DNA of 53,084 nt from Desulfosporosinus nitroreducens (GCF_023897015.1 NZ_JAMHFY010000033.1:1-53084), one strand, 5' to 3'; positions 26,776 through 36,088 are shown, counted from the stretch's first letter. Notes: generated from the letters alone by a model not told the origin. A program made the numbers and translations.

Positions 26776-27054
26776 TTAACGAAACACACGGTTCAAAAAT
26801 CCTCGACGCGCAGCATTGCTCGAACTTCGATGATAAATTAAAGCACCAACTGATCCTTGAAGATCCACTAAACCTTCCTCAAGATTGAGCAATTTAATGC
26901 CTAACTGATCCCCTTTGACACTCAATATCCCAAGTTCTGTTTCCAGAACAATTTCCTTGGGGTCAAAGGACTGAACTTTTAGGATCCCTGTCAATTCAAT
27001 AAGTTCACGATTCTGCATGACAAGGCGATGTCCCTTGGCAACTTTATCGACCAT
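26776..27054 (-). CDS. yabP: Sporulation protein YabP
   Basis: YabP is needed with YabQ for late sporulation, under sigma-E in B. subtilis. It has 92 residues, the usual length. Family features: HRLVMQNRELIELTGILKVQSFDPKEIVLET and GILSVKGDQLGIKLLNLEEGLVDLQGSVGALIYH. A GGGGGAT ribosome site precedes the ATG. A structured leader of about 200 bases lies upstream (27121-27198). It is followed by yabQ, as in B. subtilis. Confidence 0.93.
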   Translation of the reverse strand: MVDKVAKGHRLVMQNRELIELTGILKVQSFDPKEIVLETELGILSVKGDQLGIKLLNLEEGLVDLQGSVGALIYHRSSSNAARRGFLNRVFR

Positions 27055-27120
27055 GCCCCATCCCCCTAACTCTTTTTCTTCATATAACCCTATTCAGCCG
27101 GCCTGTACTTTAGACATCTT

Positions 27121-27198
27121 GGGAGTTAGTTTCTTAGAGCGCACTTAGAGTTCGTACCGATTTCAGTCGAAACCGGCTCTCTAAGCTTAGTTCCTCCC
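27121..27198 (-). promoter_or_regulatory. Structured, possibly switchable leader RNA ahead of yabP
   Basis: On the minus strand CTTAGAG pairs with a CTCTAAG, enclosing an 8-bp stem (27169-27176 with 27157-27164, loop GACT). A second, identical CTCTAAG lies 4 bases beyond the first (27133-27139 and 27144-27150), so one arm can pair with either copy. An outer GGGAG/CTCCC pair frames it. One A-C mismatch on the plus strand becomes G-U in minus-strand RNA, which fits a function in the yabP leader. The rest of the 308-base gap 27055-27362 shows a weak GAGGC/GCCTC hairpin and no gene. Confidence 0.4.
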
Positions 27199-27339
27199 CT
27201 GGACAGGGTAATCCTTAACAGTTCGTGAGTTAGGGTCACTGAGGCATTGTTTGCGCCTCTTACGTAATGATACTGAGCTGAAGTGTAATCCGGAAAATGT
27301 GCACGATCCTCACTTAATTTTGGTGAAACCCAGGAATAT

Positions 27340-27378
27340 ATAGAAAAGACAGAGTCTTTTACTTAAGACTCTGTCTTT
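27340..27378 (-). terminator. Terminator overlapping the rqcP stop codon
   Basis: A perfect 14-bp stem (27345-27358 with 27365-27378) followed on the minus strand by TTTTC. The TAA stop of rqcP (27363-27365) lies at the loop edge, so the last codons form part of the hairpin. Confidence 0.8.
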
Positions 27379-27626
27379 CGTTCATCTCGAATCAATTCGT
27401 AGAGTGTCTGCGCTTCGTTAGCTTTTATACTGTTCGGAGTCGATAACACTTGGACTTCAATCAAACGATTTGCAAACTCCAGAGTGATACGGTCCCCTGG
27501 CTTGACATCTGCCGAGGGTTTAGAGACTTTTCCGTTAATTGAAATTTTTTCTCCCACACAAACATCTTTAGCAACCGTTCGACGCTTAATGAGTCGAGAT
27601 ACTTTTAAATATTTATCAATTCGCAT
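27363..27626 (-). CDS. rqcP: S4-domain protein RqcP (YabO/Hsp15-like)
   Basis: RqcP helps RqcH add alanine tails to stalled nascent chains on the 50S subunit. It has 87 residues, the normal length. The S4 RNA-binding domain begins at the first residue (MRIDKYLKVSRLIKRRTVAKD) and continues through GEKISINGKVSKPSADVKPGDRITLEF. It lies between hup and yabP; in B. subtilis yabO holds the same place beside yabN (mazG). Its stop codon is inside a terminator hairpin. Confidence 0.93.
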   Translation of the reverse strand: MRIDKYLKVSRLIKRRTVAKDVCVGEKISINGKVSKPSADVKPGDRITLEFANRLIEVQVLSTPNSIKANEAQTLYELIRDERKTES

Positions 27627-27674
27627 ACCAACCCCGCCTTAAAAACTTAAATAGTTTAACTTTCACGGATATAC

Positions 27675-27707
27675 AAAGTCAGGTTCCAGAAATGGAACCT
27701 GACTTTA
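27675..27707 (-). terminator. Hairpin after hup, probable terminator
   Basis: The 12-bp arms AAGTCAGGTTCC and GGAACCTGACTT pair around ATTTCT. The T-run on the minus strand is short (CTTTG), so termination may be partial. It begins 17 bases after the hup stop. Confidence 0.6.
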
Positions 27708-27723
27708 TCACCAGTCCGAAGAC

Positions 27724-27999
27724 TCATTTTTGTACCGCGTCCTTGAGAGCTTTACCTGCCTTGAAGCCGGGTACCTTAGCCGCAGGAATTTGGATTTCTT
27801 CCTTCGTTTGTGGGTTTCTTCCAGTCCGTGCTGCACGATCTTTAACTTCGAATGTCCCAAAACCAACTAGTTGGACTTTTTCACTTTGTGCCAACGATTC
27901 CTCGATCACTTCAAAAACAGCTTTTACTGCTTTTTCAGCATCCTTCTTGGACATGTCGGCCTTCTCCGCAACTGCGCTAACTAATTCAGCCTTATTCAA
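27724..27999 (-). CDS. hup: DNA-binding protein HU
   Basis: HU bends and compacts DNA as a dimer. It has 91 residues, normal. [29 protein letters not shown] forms the helical base, and the beta-arm region [25 protein letters not shown] carries the proline and basic residues that intercalate DNA. It follows mazG with an 84-base gap that could hold a promoter. A ribosome site GGAGGG precedes the ATG. HU is not at this place in B. subtilis. Confidence 0.96.
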   Translation of the reverse strand: MNKAELVSAVAEKADMSKKDAEKAVKAVFEVIEESLAQSEKVQLVGFGTFEVKDRAARTGRNPQTKEEIQIPAAKVPGFKAGKALKDAVQK

Positions 28000-28083
28000 A
28001 ATGAGTCCCTCCTAAATAACTGATCTACTACGTAAATTATATTTCGCGATAAATAACCAATCTCCTGCTTTTTTTAGATTATA

Positions 28084-29538
28084 TTACACCTTATTGCCAC
28101 TTTTTTCTTGAGATTTTGCTTTTTCCCAAAAAATATCCATTTCATCAAGGGAAAGTTGCTCAAAATCTACATCATTTTTCTCGCTTAATTCAACCATTTT
28201 TAGGAAACGTTTCTGAAACTTATGTATAGTGTCCCTTAAAACCTCTTCAGTATCAAGCTTTAAAAATCTAGAGAGATTAACGATGGAGAACAATAAATCA
28301 CCTAGTTCTTCCCGGATCCCAATCCCATCAGTTAAAGCACTTTCCAGCTCTTGTAATTCCTCTTTAACCTTACCCCAAGGCCCCTCGATATCTGACCAGT
28401 CAAACCCTGTCTTGGCAACTCTGCGTTGAGTTGACGCGGCCCACATGAGTGACGGCAACCCCTTGGGATCATTAAAGAAGTCTCTTCTCTTATCGCTCTC
28501 CTTCTCTTTCAGCTTAATTCTATCCCAAGTAAGGATGACATCATCTGCAGTTTCAGCCTGCTCTTCGCCGAAAACATGGGGATGCCTGCGAATCATTTTT
28601 TGAATAACCCCGCGCAATACATCTTGAACTTCAAAAATACTGGCCTCAGTAGCGATCTGAGCATGAAAAACTACTTGCAATAATAAGTCTCCCAACTCTT
28701 CACACAAATTATACATATCTTTTTTTTCGATTGCTTCAAGAACTTCATAGCTTTCTTCAATCAGATATTGCTTTAACGTATCATGTGTTTGTTCTCTATC
28801 CCATGCACACCCTCCTTCTGCACGCAAGGTCCTCATAACTTTGACCAACTTATAAAAAGAGATGACCTCTGAGTTAGGAGGCAAAACAATCGTCGTTAAA
28901 TGATCGAAGTCTCTATGGTCCATCTCGTAAAGCGGAAGCTTGTCCACGTGTTCTAATTTAGTTCCCAAAGCCTGGACTACATATACCCATGCATCATCTG
29001 GATAGGCATTCATAAGATCTAATTTGACCTCTGAGGCGATTAACTTATTATAAACTTGAGGAATAACAAGCCATTCCCGCCCTGTTAGTTCAACATCTTT
29101 GAGGGCATCATAGTTTCGTATTGACACTCCATCGATAGGGTCGAACTTCAAGACTCTGAAAATCTCATCCACAAAGCTCATCGCTGGATGAATCACAACG
29201 TTATATTCTGGAGCAAGTCTTTCCGCAATAAGTTGTACTGTCCTTTCTGCAACCATGGGATGACCCGGTACTGTATAGATGACCTCAGCCCTCTTTTTTA
29301 ATTCGTTACGCAATTGCTCTGTGATCTTTTCATATACCGCCTCAAAGGATGTTTCTGCAGCATAGATTTCATCAAATGATTCGACACTTACACCCTCAGC
29401 CATTAATTCTTGAACGCAAGGATGCTGGGCTGTGCGCGCAAAGATTTTCTTTGCACTGCATATACGCCGATAGTTTCCAAGGGTTAGCTGCTCTAGGCCG
29501 GCAGGACCTAACCCAATTACATGAAGACACGCAGACAT
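28084..29538 (-). CDS. mazG: MazG nucleotide pyrophosphohydrolase fused to tetrapyrrole methylase-like domain (YabN)
   Basis: The protein has 484 residues. Residues 1-215 resemble a SAM-dependent tetrapyrrole methylase (HVIGLGPAGLEQLTLGNY, VIYTVPGHPMVAERTVQLIAE). The C-terminal half is MazG, with paired helical blocks (CAWDREQTHDTLKQYLIEESYEVLEAIE, LCEELGDLLLQVVFHA) and a second motif set near 430 (IREELGDLLFSIVNLSRFL). EExxE and ExxD residues for metal are present in both. MazG hydrolyses nucleoside triphosphates; the role of the methylase-like part is unknown. Gene order matches B. subtilis yabN. Confidence 0.95.
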   Translation of the reverse strand: MSACLHVIGLGPAGLEQLTLGNYRRICSAKKIFARTAQHPCVQELMAEGVSVESFDEIYAAETSFEAVYEKITEQLRNELKKRAEVIYTVPGHPMVAERTVQLIAERLAPEYNVVIHPAMSFVDEIFRVLKFDPIDGVSIRNYDALKDVELTGREWLVIPQVYNKLIASEVKLDLMNAYPDDAWVYVVQALGTKLEHVDKLPLYEMDHRDFDHLTTIVLPPNSEVISFYKLVKVMRTLRAEGGCAWDREQTHDTLKQYLIEESYEVLEAIEKKDMYNLCEELGDLLLQVVFHAQIATEASIFEVQDVLRGVIQKMIRRHPHVFGEEQAETADDVILTWDRIKLKEKESDKRRDFFNDPKGLPSLMWAASTQRRVAKTGFDWSDIEGPWGKVKEELQELESALTDGIGIREELGDLLFSIVNLSRFLKLDTEEVLRDTIHKFQKRFLKMVELSEKNDVDFEQLSLDEMDIFWEKAKSQEKSGNKV

Positions 29539-29668
29539 TTAGGTATCACCTCCTAAAATAGTTTACCACAAACTGCCTAACGGGCATAGAAAGGAAGAGT
29601 GGCTGGAACATGCGGGTCTAACCGCCACAAGAAAACTCGACAAGCGCCAAGGTCTTAAGGACAGGAGA

Positions 29669-29741
29669 CGTCTTAATTGTACGTATGCGCTGGCCATGAC
29701 TCGAACAGGACATTAGAGATTAGAGTATCGCGGTGGATGGC
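29669..29741. repeat. Palindromic intergenic repeat, copy B
   Basis: It shares blocks with copy A at 20355-20428: GCTGGCCATGACTC near 29689 and AGATTAGAGTAT near 29717. Its left end GTATGCGCTGGC also matches the complement of copy A's right end, as expected of a palindromic element. The right arm here is degenerate. It lies in the 267-base gap between mazG and spoVT, which otherwise holds only the spoVT terminator. Confidence 0.4.
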
Positions 29742-29757
29742 AAGGTGCCCGGGTATA

Positions 29758-29788
29758 AAAAATAAAGCGGCAGGACCGCTTTATTATG
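29758..29788 (-). terminator. Terminator after spoVT
   Basis: On the minus strand AATAAAGCGG/CCGCTTTATT is a 10-bp perfect stem, loop TCCTG, with a T-rich tail. It begins 18 bases after the spoVT stop. Confidence 0.9.
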
Positions 29789-29805
29789 TATTGCTTTGCT
29801 AATGC

Positions 29806-30366
29806 TTATTGTTCCATCTGCTTTGCTAAGAAACCTGCGGCAGTTTCAACTAACTTGACCTCCAATTCACCCATCTTCATGTTTAAATCTTTGGACATTA
29901 GGATCACCGCACCTATTGGATCTCCTTGTGAAATAATCGGTGCAACAACTTCACTGGTAACCTTACAATCTTCATCCTCATTTTCAGGGCAACTTTTACA
30001 GGAGGTATGTTCTCCTGCAACGCCTATTTGAATAGTTTTTCTTTCGTCCATAGCTTGTTCAATAGCTGGTCCTATCGCTTTATTTAGATACTCTTTCTTT
30101 GACGCACCAGCGACTGCAATGATCGTATCTCTGTCTGCGATACAAGTAATATGCCCAGTAGATTCGAATAAAGAATCAGCATATTCCTTAGCAAACTCTC
30201 CCAATTCACGGATAGGAGAATATTTCTTTAATATTACTTCCCCTTCCCGATCTACAAAAATCTCTAACGGATCTCCTTCTCGAATACGAAGAGTCCGACG
30301 AATTTCTTTTGGAATAACGACACGACCGAGGTCATCAATTCTTCTTACTATACCTGTTGCTTTCAT
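29806..30366 (-). CDS. spoVT: Stage V sporulation protein T
   Basis: SpoVT is a forespore transcription factor that modulates sigma-G genes. It has 186 residues, slightly longer than B. subtilis (178). An N-terminal AbrB swapped-hairpin DNA-binding domain (MKATGIVRRIDDLGRVVIPKEIRRTLRIREGDPLEIFVD) is followed by a GAF-like domain (about 55-180). The GAF part has three cysteines near HTSCKSCPENEDEDC, absent from the parts of the family I know best. It is preceded by prsA and followed by a strong terminator. I did not find a convincing sigma-G promoter upstream. Confidence 0.96.
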   Translation of the reverse strand: MKATGIVRRIDDLGRVVIPKEIRRTLRIREGDPLEIFVDREGEVILKKYSPIRELGEFAKEYADSLFESTGHITCIADRDTIIAVAGASKKEYLNKAIGPAIEQAMDERKTIQIGVAGEHTSCKSCPENEDEDCKVTSEVVAPIISQGDPIGAVILMSKDLNMKMGELEVKLVETAAGFLAKQMEQ

Positions 30367-30489
30367 AGACGTACATTCCTCCTTTTGTCGTTCCCGAAAA
30401 CATATTTCGTCTTGTCCTTTTGCGAGCTAAATTCAATGATAGTATATATCTAGAGATTGCCAATTATTCATTATTTTCCAAGGTAAAAT

Positions 30490-30519
30490 ATAAGAAGGCA
30501 TTTTCTAAATGCCTTCTTA
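30490..30519 (-). terminator. Terminator after the PrsA-type gene
   Basis: On the minus strand TAAGAAGGCATT/AATGCCTTCTTA (12 bp) with a short loop and a TATATTTTA tail. It begins 12 bases after the stop at 30531. Confidence 0.85.
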
Positions 30520-30530
30520 CGCTCGTTTTA

Positions 30531-31481
30531 TTAACTTTCTGGCTTATATCCTTGAGAATACTCTATTTTTGCATTTTTACGAAGGTCGTCAAAATACGTC
30601 TGAAACTTGGTGTCTTTTGCCTGATTTAATGCGTCTTGCCCCACTTGATCTTTCACCTTCGCGAAGTCTGGTGATGAAGCCTGTGTGTGAGCTTCAACCT
30701 TGATAACATGATAACCAAATTCTGTTTTTACAGGAGCTGACGAAAAGGTACCCACTTCTTGAGCAAAGGCTGCAGTTTCAAATTCAGGAACCATTTTCCC
30801 TTTAGTAAACGTTCCCAGATCTCCGCCAGACTCATTTGCCCCGGGCTCAATGGACTTTTCTTTCGCAAGTTGTTCGAAATTAACTCCCGTGCTAAGTTGC
30901 GCTATAATTGCCTTAGCCTCATCTTCAGTTTTAACCAAAATATGCCGTGCTTTTACACTTTCGGGCTGACTGTAATACGAAATATTTTGATCATAAAAAT
31001 TCTTTATATCTTCATCGCTTACCTTGACGTCACTGGTGACCTTCTCATATACTGCCAAAAAATTCCTTAATTCAGGTTCTGTCATACCCTGCTGTACCAG
31101 TGTATCTTGAAATGTTGTTTCATCGCCCATATTCTTTTTAATAATATCTTCTTGCTCTTTTACTTTGGCATCCTCTGGATCAAGTCCAAGCTTCTTAACC
31201 TCTTGAGCAATCAGTTCCCCTTCTATCATACGATCTAATAATTGGTTTTTGATTTGAGGCAATGCTTGCTTTCCTTGATCAGTGTCAAATTTCATACCTT
31301 GTTTTTCATAAATTTTTTGTGCTTCAGTAACGCGGGCATCATAATCTTTTACTAAGATCGAACTTTCGTTAACTTTAACAGCCCATTTACCGCCAACCAG
31401 CGAAGAGCACCCCGTGGTCACAAACATCAACGCCAGGACTCCATAAATTAACCCCACGCGGGACTTTTTCAATATAGACAC
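30531..31481 (-). CDS. prsA: PrsA-type peptidyl-prolyl isomerase lipoprotein
   Basis: This extracytoplasmic foldase helps secreted proteins fold. It has 316 residues. A signal peptide ends in the lipobox VTTGC with lipid-carrying Cys25. A SurA-like N-terminal chaperone region (residues 45-170) is followed by a parvulin domain (about 175-275; VKARHILVKTEDEAKAI, GANESGGDLGTFTKGKMVPEFE, VKTEFGYHVIKV). It lies 30 bases after mfd. Such a gene between mfd and spoVT is common in clostridial genomes, as I recall, though not in B. subtilis. Confidence 0.93.
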   Translation of the reverse strand: MSILKKSRVGLIYGVLALMFVTTGCSSLVGGKWAVKVNESSILVKDYDARVTEAQKIYEKQGMKFDTDQGKQALPQIKNQLLDRMIEGELIAQEVKKLGLDPEDAKVKEQEDIIKKNMGDETTFQDTLVQQGMTEPELRNFLAVYEKVTSDVKVSDEDIKNFYDQNISYYSQPESVKARHILVKTEDEAKAIIAQLSTGVNFEQLAKEKSIEPGANESGGDLGTFTKGKMVPEFETAAFAQEVGTFSSAPVKTEFGYHVIKVEAHTQASSPDFAKVKDQVGQDALNQAKDTKFQTYFDDLRKNAKIEYSQGYKPES

Positions 31482-31511
31482 ACCCTTTCAATTAGACATG
31501 GGAATAGTATA

Positions 31512-34500
31512 TCAAGGAGTTGTCCTTGAAGCAATGTCGCAAAATGTCGAAAGCACCCTGTAGACAGCCTTAATAGCCACTTCTTGGTCAAGCGTACGGA
31601 TACGAACCTTGCACTCTAGATTTCCATTTTGCATAGTTCTAAACGACAATGGATAGGGGGAAGCTGAAGCCGCAGACATCAAATGTTCTCCCGTTAGGAA
31701 ATTGATATTTGCCAAGAAACGAAGGCTGACATTTTGTTTGGCTTGTTGAATTTGTTCGATTTTCAACGAACTTGCCAGTAATTTTATTCGAATAATTTCA
31801 ATCAGATGCTCAACTTCACGTGGAGGGGTTCCAAAACGATCCAACAGTTCATCCACCATCTCACTGAGTTGATCCTCATTTCGCACCATAGCCAGCCTTT
31901 GGTATAAGGATGCCTTGGTTTGATTATCCGCAACGTAGGTATCCGGCAAGAAGGCATCAATTTGAAGCTCAATGCTCGGCTCGATAATCTCTTCGAGCTT
32001 TTCTCCACGGAGTTCTTGGACCGCTTCCTTGAGCATCTGACTATACATTTCAAATCCTACTGCAGATAAATGCCCATGCTGCTGAGCGCCAATTAAGTTC
32101 CCTGCACCACGAATCTCTAAATCACGCATGGCAATTTTGAATCCCGCTCCAAACTCTGTAAATTCTCGTATTGCCGCCAGACGTTTTTCTGCAATTTCCG
32201 TGAGAACCTTTTGAGGTTTATACAAAAGATACGTATACGCTTTACGATTGGAACGCCCGACGCGCCCTCGCAGTTGATAGAGTTGGGACAACCCGAAACG
32301 ATCAGCTTCATCGATAATCAGAGTATTGGCGTTGGGCATATCAAGGCCAGTTTCGATAATAGTGGTGGAGACCAAAACATCCATCTCGTGTTCTAAAAAA
32401 TCAAGCATAACCCGTTCCAATTCTCTCTCACGCATTTGTCCGTGGGCAACCCCGAACCTCGCTTCAGGAACTAATTGACTCAAGAAATTAGTAACCTTGT
32501 CCATGTCCTCAACTCGATTATGAACATAGAACACTTGACCTCCGCGTTGGATCTCACGCCGTATTGCCTCACGTACCACATCGGCTCTAAATTCAGTAAC
32601 GTACGTTTGCACAGGATAACGACCTTCGGGCGGGGTCTCAATGACACTCATATCCCTAACGCCCACGAGCGACATATGTAAAGTTCTCGGGATCGGAGTT
32701 GCAGACAATGTCAGTACATCCACATTCCCCTTTAACGTTTTTAACTTTTCCTTATGCGCAACCCCAAAACGTTGCTCCTCGTCGATTACCAATAAGCCTA
32801 AATCACTAAATTTAACTACTTCTGAGAGAATGCGATGCGTCCCAACAATAACATCAATTCGCCCTTCCTTCAGGCCCTGAATTATTTCCTTTTGCTCTTT
32901 CTGAGAACGGAAACGACTCAGCATTTCGATGGTAATCGGATACCCGATAAAACGTTCTTTGAAGGTATTAAAATGTTGCTGAGCCAAAATAGTTGTAGGA
33001 ACAAGTACCGCGACTTGCTTGCTGTCCATCACAGCTTTAAAGGCTGCCCGAAGGGCAACTTCGGTTTTACCGTACCCCACATCTCCACAGAGTAACCGAT
33101 CCATGGGACGTGAGCGCATCATATCTTTCTTCACATCTTCAATACTCTGAATTTGATCCGGGGTTTCAACATAAGGAAACTTCTCCTCAAATTCAGTTTG
33201 CCAGACATTATCTTGAGAAAAAGCAAAACCTTGGACGGCCTCCCTTTGAGCATATAACTTTACCAAATCAATAGCCATTTCCTTGACAGCACTTCGCGTT
33301 TTCCGCTTTACTTTATACCACTCAGAGCCCCCGAGTTTATAAAGCTTAGGCAGGGTTTCCCCAGCACTCCCTAAATACTTCTGCAGGAGATGCAACTGAT
33401 CTAAAGGAACATAGAGTCGGTCTTCCCCGGCATAGCGAATTCCAAAATAGTCTTTAGCTATACCGCCCACTTCCAGCCGCTCTATGCCAGTAAATTGACC
33501 GATTCCATGATGGACATGCACCACAAAGTCCCCGGGTTTAAGATCCGCAATAAATATATTCTTTTGGGCAGGAGCACTAGGCTTCTTGCCAATCGCCTTA
33601 CTCTCTCGTTTATAGATTTCTGTCTCGGTAAGAATAACTAGTTTGCCGAGCGGCAACTCAAATCCTTGATCAAGCGAAAATGGATAGATATAAACATTTC
33701 CTTCCTCAATCGGATCCAGAAGTTCCTTACGAGATGCTGTCACTCCACGATCCTTTAAGCCCTGAATTAATCGTTCAACATGATCTTCATCCCCGACAAA
33801 TAATGCTACCACATTTCCGGCATCCTTACGATGTACAATCTCATCAACCAATTTACTTGTTTTTCCCATGAAACCCGTTAACGGTCGAGCGTTAAGGTTA
33901 AATATCCTCTTCGGAGAAAGCCCAGGAGCCTGCCTCAACAGAGTTGAAAGCCCAATCAAGGGGTGATGGTCACCATGCTTTAATAACTCCTCGTAGACAA
34001 TAAATTGCGACTCGGGATGAACAACTCCTTCACCGTTTTCCAATTGCTGCGTAAATTCAAGTAAGCGTTCATTGGCCTGAAACTCTAATTGTTCCTTTAA
34101 ACGAAGCGGCTCATCTAAAACCACAAAATGGTCGTCAGTAAGATATGAGAAAAATGGAACGAGCGGGGTATTTACTAAGCTTAAGAAGGGATAAACATTT
34201 TCGTCTAAAATACCCTGCTCAAGTCGTTCCACTAGTAAATCAACTTTATTTTGTAATCGTTCAGCAGCTTCTTTTCGCCCTGAACGCTGAAGACGGCCTG
34301 TTGTTTTACGAGCTTCCGCCCGAATTGCAAAGCGCAATTCTCCAAGTTCTTCCTTAGTTACGATATATTCCATAGCAGGAGACACCAAGACCTTATTCTG
34401 GGAACTCGTTGATTTCTGCGTTCCCAAATCAAAGGTTCGAATGGAATCAACTTCATCATCGAAAAACTCAATCCGCACCGCTTCCCCATCCAAGGGGGCA

Positions 34501-35099
34501 ATGTCCAAGATCCCTCCTCTTAAGGCAAACTGACCTTGCCCTTCAACCGTCTCGATCCGTTCGTACCCTCCAGTAGTTAATAAAGACAGCACTTCGGACA
34601 AGTTATATTTTTGCCCTATTTCAAAGGTAAGTGTAAAATTTTTCCATCTATCGACTGAAAATAACCGTCGTTCTACGGCGAGAACAGAGGCGACCACAGT
34701 ACACTTCCGATCGTGAGCCAGCTGATTTAAAACACGAATCCTTTCTGCGGTTGTTTCTCTGCTTTTGCCCAATATTTCAAATGGGAGCCATTCCGTTGTC
34801 GGCAGATGCAGAATGGTTTGATCAGTACACCAAGTACGCAAATCATTGGCCCACTTTTGAGCCTGCTCCTCCGAATAAGTTAAGATCAACCCTGGTTTAG
34901 ACTTTTGGAAAAGCTGAGCGACAAAGGCTGCCTTTTGGCTTCCCGTTAAATCATAAATCATTTGGGGCCACTCTCCATGGCTTAAGGACTGATTAATCTC
35001 CTTAATATCGAGCCCCCGACGAAGATAACTGTGAATAGTATTCAAAATGTCCATCCTTTCGGGTAATTGAAAAAGATGAACGTCCGTACGGACCCCCAT
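31512..35099 (-). CDS. mfd: Transcription-repair coupling factor Mfd
   Basis: Mfd displaces RNA polymerase stalled at DNA lesions and recruits UvrA. The full open frame is 1210 residues from 35144; I prefer ATG 35099, preceded by AGGGGGCAGG, giving 1195 residues, while ATG 35054 aligns with the B. subtilis start but has no ribosome site. Domains in order: UvrB-like region, polymerase-interacting domain (PGDFVVHVHHGIGQFTGIERL), SF2 helicase with DVGYGKTEVALRA and DEEQRFGV, translocase motif (NLIGAQQHGHLSAVGFEMY) and the C-terminal UvrA-inhibiting domain. It follows fin by 104 bases. Confidence 0.97.
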   Translation of the reverse strand: MGVRTDVHLFQLPERMDILNTIHSYLRRGLDIKEINQSLSHGEWPQMIYDLTGSQKAAFVAQLFQKSKPGLILTYSEEQAQKWANDLRTWCTDQTILHLPTTEWLPFEILGKSRETTAERIRVLNQLAHDRKCTVVASVLAVERRLFSVDRWKNFTLTFEIGQKYNLSEVLSLLTTGGYERIETVEGQGQFALRGGILDIAPLDGEAVRIEFFDDEVDSIRTFDLGTQKSTSSQNKVLVSPAMEYIVTKEELGELRFAIRAEARKTTGRLQRSGRKEAAERLQNKVDLLVERLEQGILDENVYPFLSLVNTPLVPFFSYLTDDHFVVLDEPLRLKEQLEFQANERLLEFTQQLENGEGVVHPESQFIVYEELLKHGDHHPLIGLSTLLRQAPGLSPKRIFNLNARPLTGFMGKTSKLVDEIVHRKDAGNVVALFVGDEDHVERLIQGLKDRGVTASRKELLDPIEEGNVYIYPFSLDQGFELPLGKLVILTETEIYKRESKAIGKKPSAPAQKNIFIADLKPGDFVVHVHHGIGQFTGIERLEVGGIAKDYFGIRYAGEDRLYVPLDQLHLLQKYLGSAGETLPKLYKLGGSEWYKVKRKTRSAVKEMAIDLVKLYAQREAVQGFAFSQDNVWQTEFEEKFPYVETPDQIQSIEDVKKDMMRSRPMDRLLCGDVGYGKTEVALRAAFKAVMDSKQVAVLVPTTILAQQHFNTFKERFIGYPITIEMLSRFRSQKEQKEIIQGLKEGRIDVIVGTHRILSEVVKFSDLGLLVIDEEQRFGVAHKEKLKTLKGNVDVLTLSATPIPRTLHMSLVGVRDMSVIETPPEGRYPVQTYVTEFRADVVREAIRREIQRGGQVFYVHNRVEDMDKVTNFLSQLVPEARFGVAHGQMRERELERVMLDFLEHEMDVLVSTTIIETGLDMPNANTLIIDEADRFGLSQLYQLRGRVGRSNRKAYTYLLYKPQKVLTEIAEKRLAAIREFTEFGAGFKIAMRDLEIRGAGNLIGAQQHGHLSAVGFEMYSQMLKEAVQELRGEKLEEIIEPSIELQIDAFLPDTYVADNQTKASLYQRLAMVRNEDQLSEMVDELLDRFGTPPREVEHLIEIIRIKLLASSLKIEQIQQAKQNVSLRFLANINFLTGEHLMSAASASPYPLSFRTMQNGNLECKVRIRTLDQEVAIKAVYRVLSTFCDIASRTTP

Positions 35100-35203
35100 T
35101 CGCCTGCCCCCTAAAGCCAAAATAAGGGTCACAGCGGCGTTCATCGATATTGATCCCGTCTAGTCATTGCTTGCCATCTTAAAGACCAATGCCAAGCCTT
35201 CCC

Positions 35204-35380
35204 TTAATGATATACGTTACAAGGCTCTGTTTTCATGTCATTAAGACAATCTGTACAAAGCGCGTATGCCACGTTTCCAATAATATCCATTATAGGATCC
35301 GAGTTATTGCTGGTCAAGTCATCTAACTCAATCTCTCCAATAATTCGATCACAAGTATGGCAGACTTTAAATATTTTCAT
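35204..35380 (-). CDS. fin: Anti-sigma-F factor Fin (YabK family)
   Basis: From ATG 35380, preceded by GGGAGGTG, the protein has 58 residues. It has two CxxC motifs, CHTC (residues 7-10) and CTDC near the C terminus, as in the zinc-ribbon Fin family. In B. subtilis Fin, made in the forespore, blocks sigma-F so that sigma-G can take over. The gene lies between pth (spoVC) and mfd, exactly as in B. subtilis. Sequence similarity is modest, so the call rests mainly on the zinc pattern, size and position. Confidence 0.85.
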   Translation of the reverse strand: MKIFKVCHTCDRIIGEIELDDLTSNNSDPIMDIIGNVAYALCTDCLNDMKTEPCNVYH

Positions 35381-35439
35381 CCTGTAATCACCTCCCTTTG
35401 CTAGTAGAATTACCCCTAGCACAGGAGGTTATACTCAAC

Positions 35440-35997
35440 CTAACGATGGTATAAGTTCATAGCCCGCTCAGATTCCCCTTTAATCCATAAATAGCTCGCC
35501 TTTTCCGCACGCCCTAATACATCATCTAACAAAGCAAATTCATCTTCCACGAAGGGAGCGAGCACGTAGCGTGCCGGGTCCCACTCTTTTGGCGGACGAC
35601 CTATCCCCAACTTCAGCCGCCATAATTTTTCCGATCCTAATTCCGCTTGAATGGATTTGATTCCGTTATGTCCACCTGCACTTCCCTGATCACGCAGACG
35701 GATTTTGCCAAGCGGCAAATCCATATCATCTTGAACTATTAATACATCTTCTTGAGCGATTTTATAGAAATGAATAAGCTCACTTACCGAACGGCCGCTC
35801 AAATTCATAAATGTTTGAGGCTTTAAAAGAAATAGCCGTTCCCCCTCAATAGTCCCCTCTGCCAATGATCCCTGAAACTTTGCACGAAATTGCAACTTAT
35901 GAACTTCTGCCAGCAAATTAACCAGCAAGAAACCAATATTATGGCGCGTCTCTTCATATTGAGAACCGGGGTTTCCAAGACCAACAATAACCTTCAT
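35440..35997 (-). CDS. pth: Peptidyl-tRNA hydrolase
   Basis: Pth releases tRNA from peptidyl-tRNA that dropped off the ribosome. It has 185 residues from ATG 35997, which follows GGAGGTGATTAGA; the open frame reaches 36126 without family similarity. Signatures: [19 protein letters not shown] with the catalytic histidine, [13 protein letters not shown] and [27 protein letters not shown]. It was named spoVC in B. subtilis. It diverges from the PRC-barrel gene. Confidence 0.96.
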   Translation of the reverse strand: MKVIVGLGNPGSQYEETRHNIGFLLVNLLAEVHKLQFRAKFQGSLAEGTIEGERLFLLKPQTFMNLSGRSVSELIHFYKIAQEDVLIVQDDMDLPLGKIRLRDQGSAGGHNGIKSIQAELGSEKLWRLKLGIGRPPKEWDPARYVLAPFVEDEFALLDDVLGRAEKASYLWIKGESERAMNLYHR

Positions 35998-36088
35998 TCT
36001 AATCACCTCCAAAGCATATTCATTCGATGCAATGAATACATTCTTTAAGAATAGAAAACGGATCAAGACTAAATAAAGGGGGTGAACT

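Noticed and set aside
30367-30489. Sigma-G promoter ahead of spoVT
   Set aside because: GAATA and AT-rich sequences occur but not at the right spacing with a CATnnTA element.
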